DNA from: an uncultured euryarchaeote | GTDB taxonomy: Archaea; Thermoplasmatota; Poseidoniia; Poseidoniales; Thalassarchaeaceae | Direction: 5' to 3' | NCBI GenBank assembly: GCA_937876055.1 | Contig: CALEIW010000063.1 | Coordinates: 1 to 5,804 of the forward strand | DNA: 5,804 nucleotides | Shown here: positions 5,483-5,804 of the stretch, piece by piece | Numbering within the stretch: position 1 is the stretch's first letter | Layout: every line of letters begins with the position of its first letter | Translations under genes and position numbers: made by a program | Notes under the pieces: model-generated | What the model saw: the letters and a program-made list of their open reading frames with translations, nothing else | Database searches by the model: none | What the model was told of the DNA's origin: nothing

Positions 5483-5804
5483 ATGACTATCGCTGTACTA
5501 CTCAAGCAAGTTCCAGACACGACCGCAAAGATCTCCGTCAACGGTGGTCGTGTGGATGAAAATGCCGTATCAAAGTGGTCTTTCAGCCCATACGATGAGT
5601 ATGCGCTTGAAGCCGCATTACAGTTGAAAGAATCAGCAGGCGGAGAATTATTTGCTATCACTGCTGGTCCAGCGCGTTGTGAAAAGTTACTTCGTGATGC
5701 TGCTGCAGTGGGAGCGGATAACTTAGTCCATGTCTCGGTAGAGAACATCAACGATCTTGACTCGACTCAAGTTCAGAATCTTCTCGCAGCAGCGGTTCAA
5801 AAAT
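5483..5804 (+). CDS. etfB: Electron-transfer flavoprotein beta subunit, C-terminus off the window
   Basis: Small subunit of the heterodimeric ETF, which accepts electrons from acyl-CoA dehydrogenases and passes them to ETF:quinone oxidoreductase or an equivalent; it binds AMP. The 107 residues in the window open with MTIAVLLKQVPDTTAKI, the typical EtfB N-terminus (IAVLLKQVPD), followed by NPYDEYALE-type SPYDEYALEAALQLKE (residues 38-53) and a GGELFAITAGP strand (56-66). The frame is open to the right edge; a full EtfB is about 250-265 residues, so more than half is missing. ATG 5483 is the natural start, with only a weak AGGGG about 8 bases upstream. Its position directly after the glutaryl-CoA dehydrogenase supports a working electron-transfer pair; etfA would be expected next but is not in view. 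Confidence 0.95.
   Translation, partial: MTIAVLLKQVPDTTAKISVNGGRVDENAVSKWSFSPYDEYALEAALQLKESAGGELFAITAGPARCEKLLRDAAAVGADNLVHVSVENINDLDSTQVQNLLAAAVQK

Noticed and set aside
5479..5751. A 90-codon minus-strand open frame near the right end
   Set aside because: It is antisense to etfB, whose N-terminal motifs are unmistakable.

Overview
The window reads as chromosomal DNA from an uncultured archaeon. The archaeal/eukaryotic-type tyrosyl-tRNA synthetase, the DUF5611-like protein upstream of it, the weak or absent Shine-Dalgarno signals and the short intergenic gaps all point that way. The moderate G+C and the mix of archaeal information-processing genes with bacterial-looking metabolic genes (MvaS-type HMG-CoA synthase, glutaryl-CoA dehydrogenase, ETF) fit the marine Thermoplasmatota (Marine Group II/III, Poseidoniia-like). 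That placement is inference from gene content only.

Layout: the left half is a leftward block. Reading in the direction of transcription it is a DUF5611-like hypothetical protein (2846 to 2289), tyrosyl-tRNA synthetase (2279 to 1158), then a 3-hydroxy-3-methylglutaryl-CoA synthase (1068 to 1) whose C-terminus lies beyond the left edge. The HMG-CoA synthase fills the first kilobase on the minus strand and has no stop codon inside the window. The first two genes are only about 10 bases apart. An 89-base gap with a 24-base hairpin separates tyrS from the HMG-CoA synthase gene.

A 62-base divergent intergenic region (2847-2908) separates this block from the rightward half. The rightward half holds a secreted, membrane-anchored seven-blade beta-propeller protein (2909-4126), a glutaryl-CoA dehydrogenase (4229-5401) and the start of an electron-transfer flavoprotein beta subunit (5483 to the right edge). 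The dehydrogenase and ETF form a functional pair: the FAD enzyme oxidises (and probably decarboxylates) glutaryl-CoA, and ETF takes the electrons towards the respiratory chain. HMG-CoA synthase supplies the mevalonate pathway that archaea need for isoprenoid membrane lipids.

No mobile element, CRISPR array, rRNA or tRNA is visible, and no stretch longer than about 100 bases lacks a gene. The most interesting non-coding signal is an identical 9-mer, CCTACGGCG, embedded in potential hairpins at almost the same distance (68 and 66 bases) upstream of the glutaryl-CoA dehydrogenase and etfB start codons. The most interesting protein is the propeller, with two evenly placed cysteine pairs in consecutive blades. 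I see no clear sign of a large undescribed system; this is mostly core metabolism with a few points worth checking.
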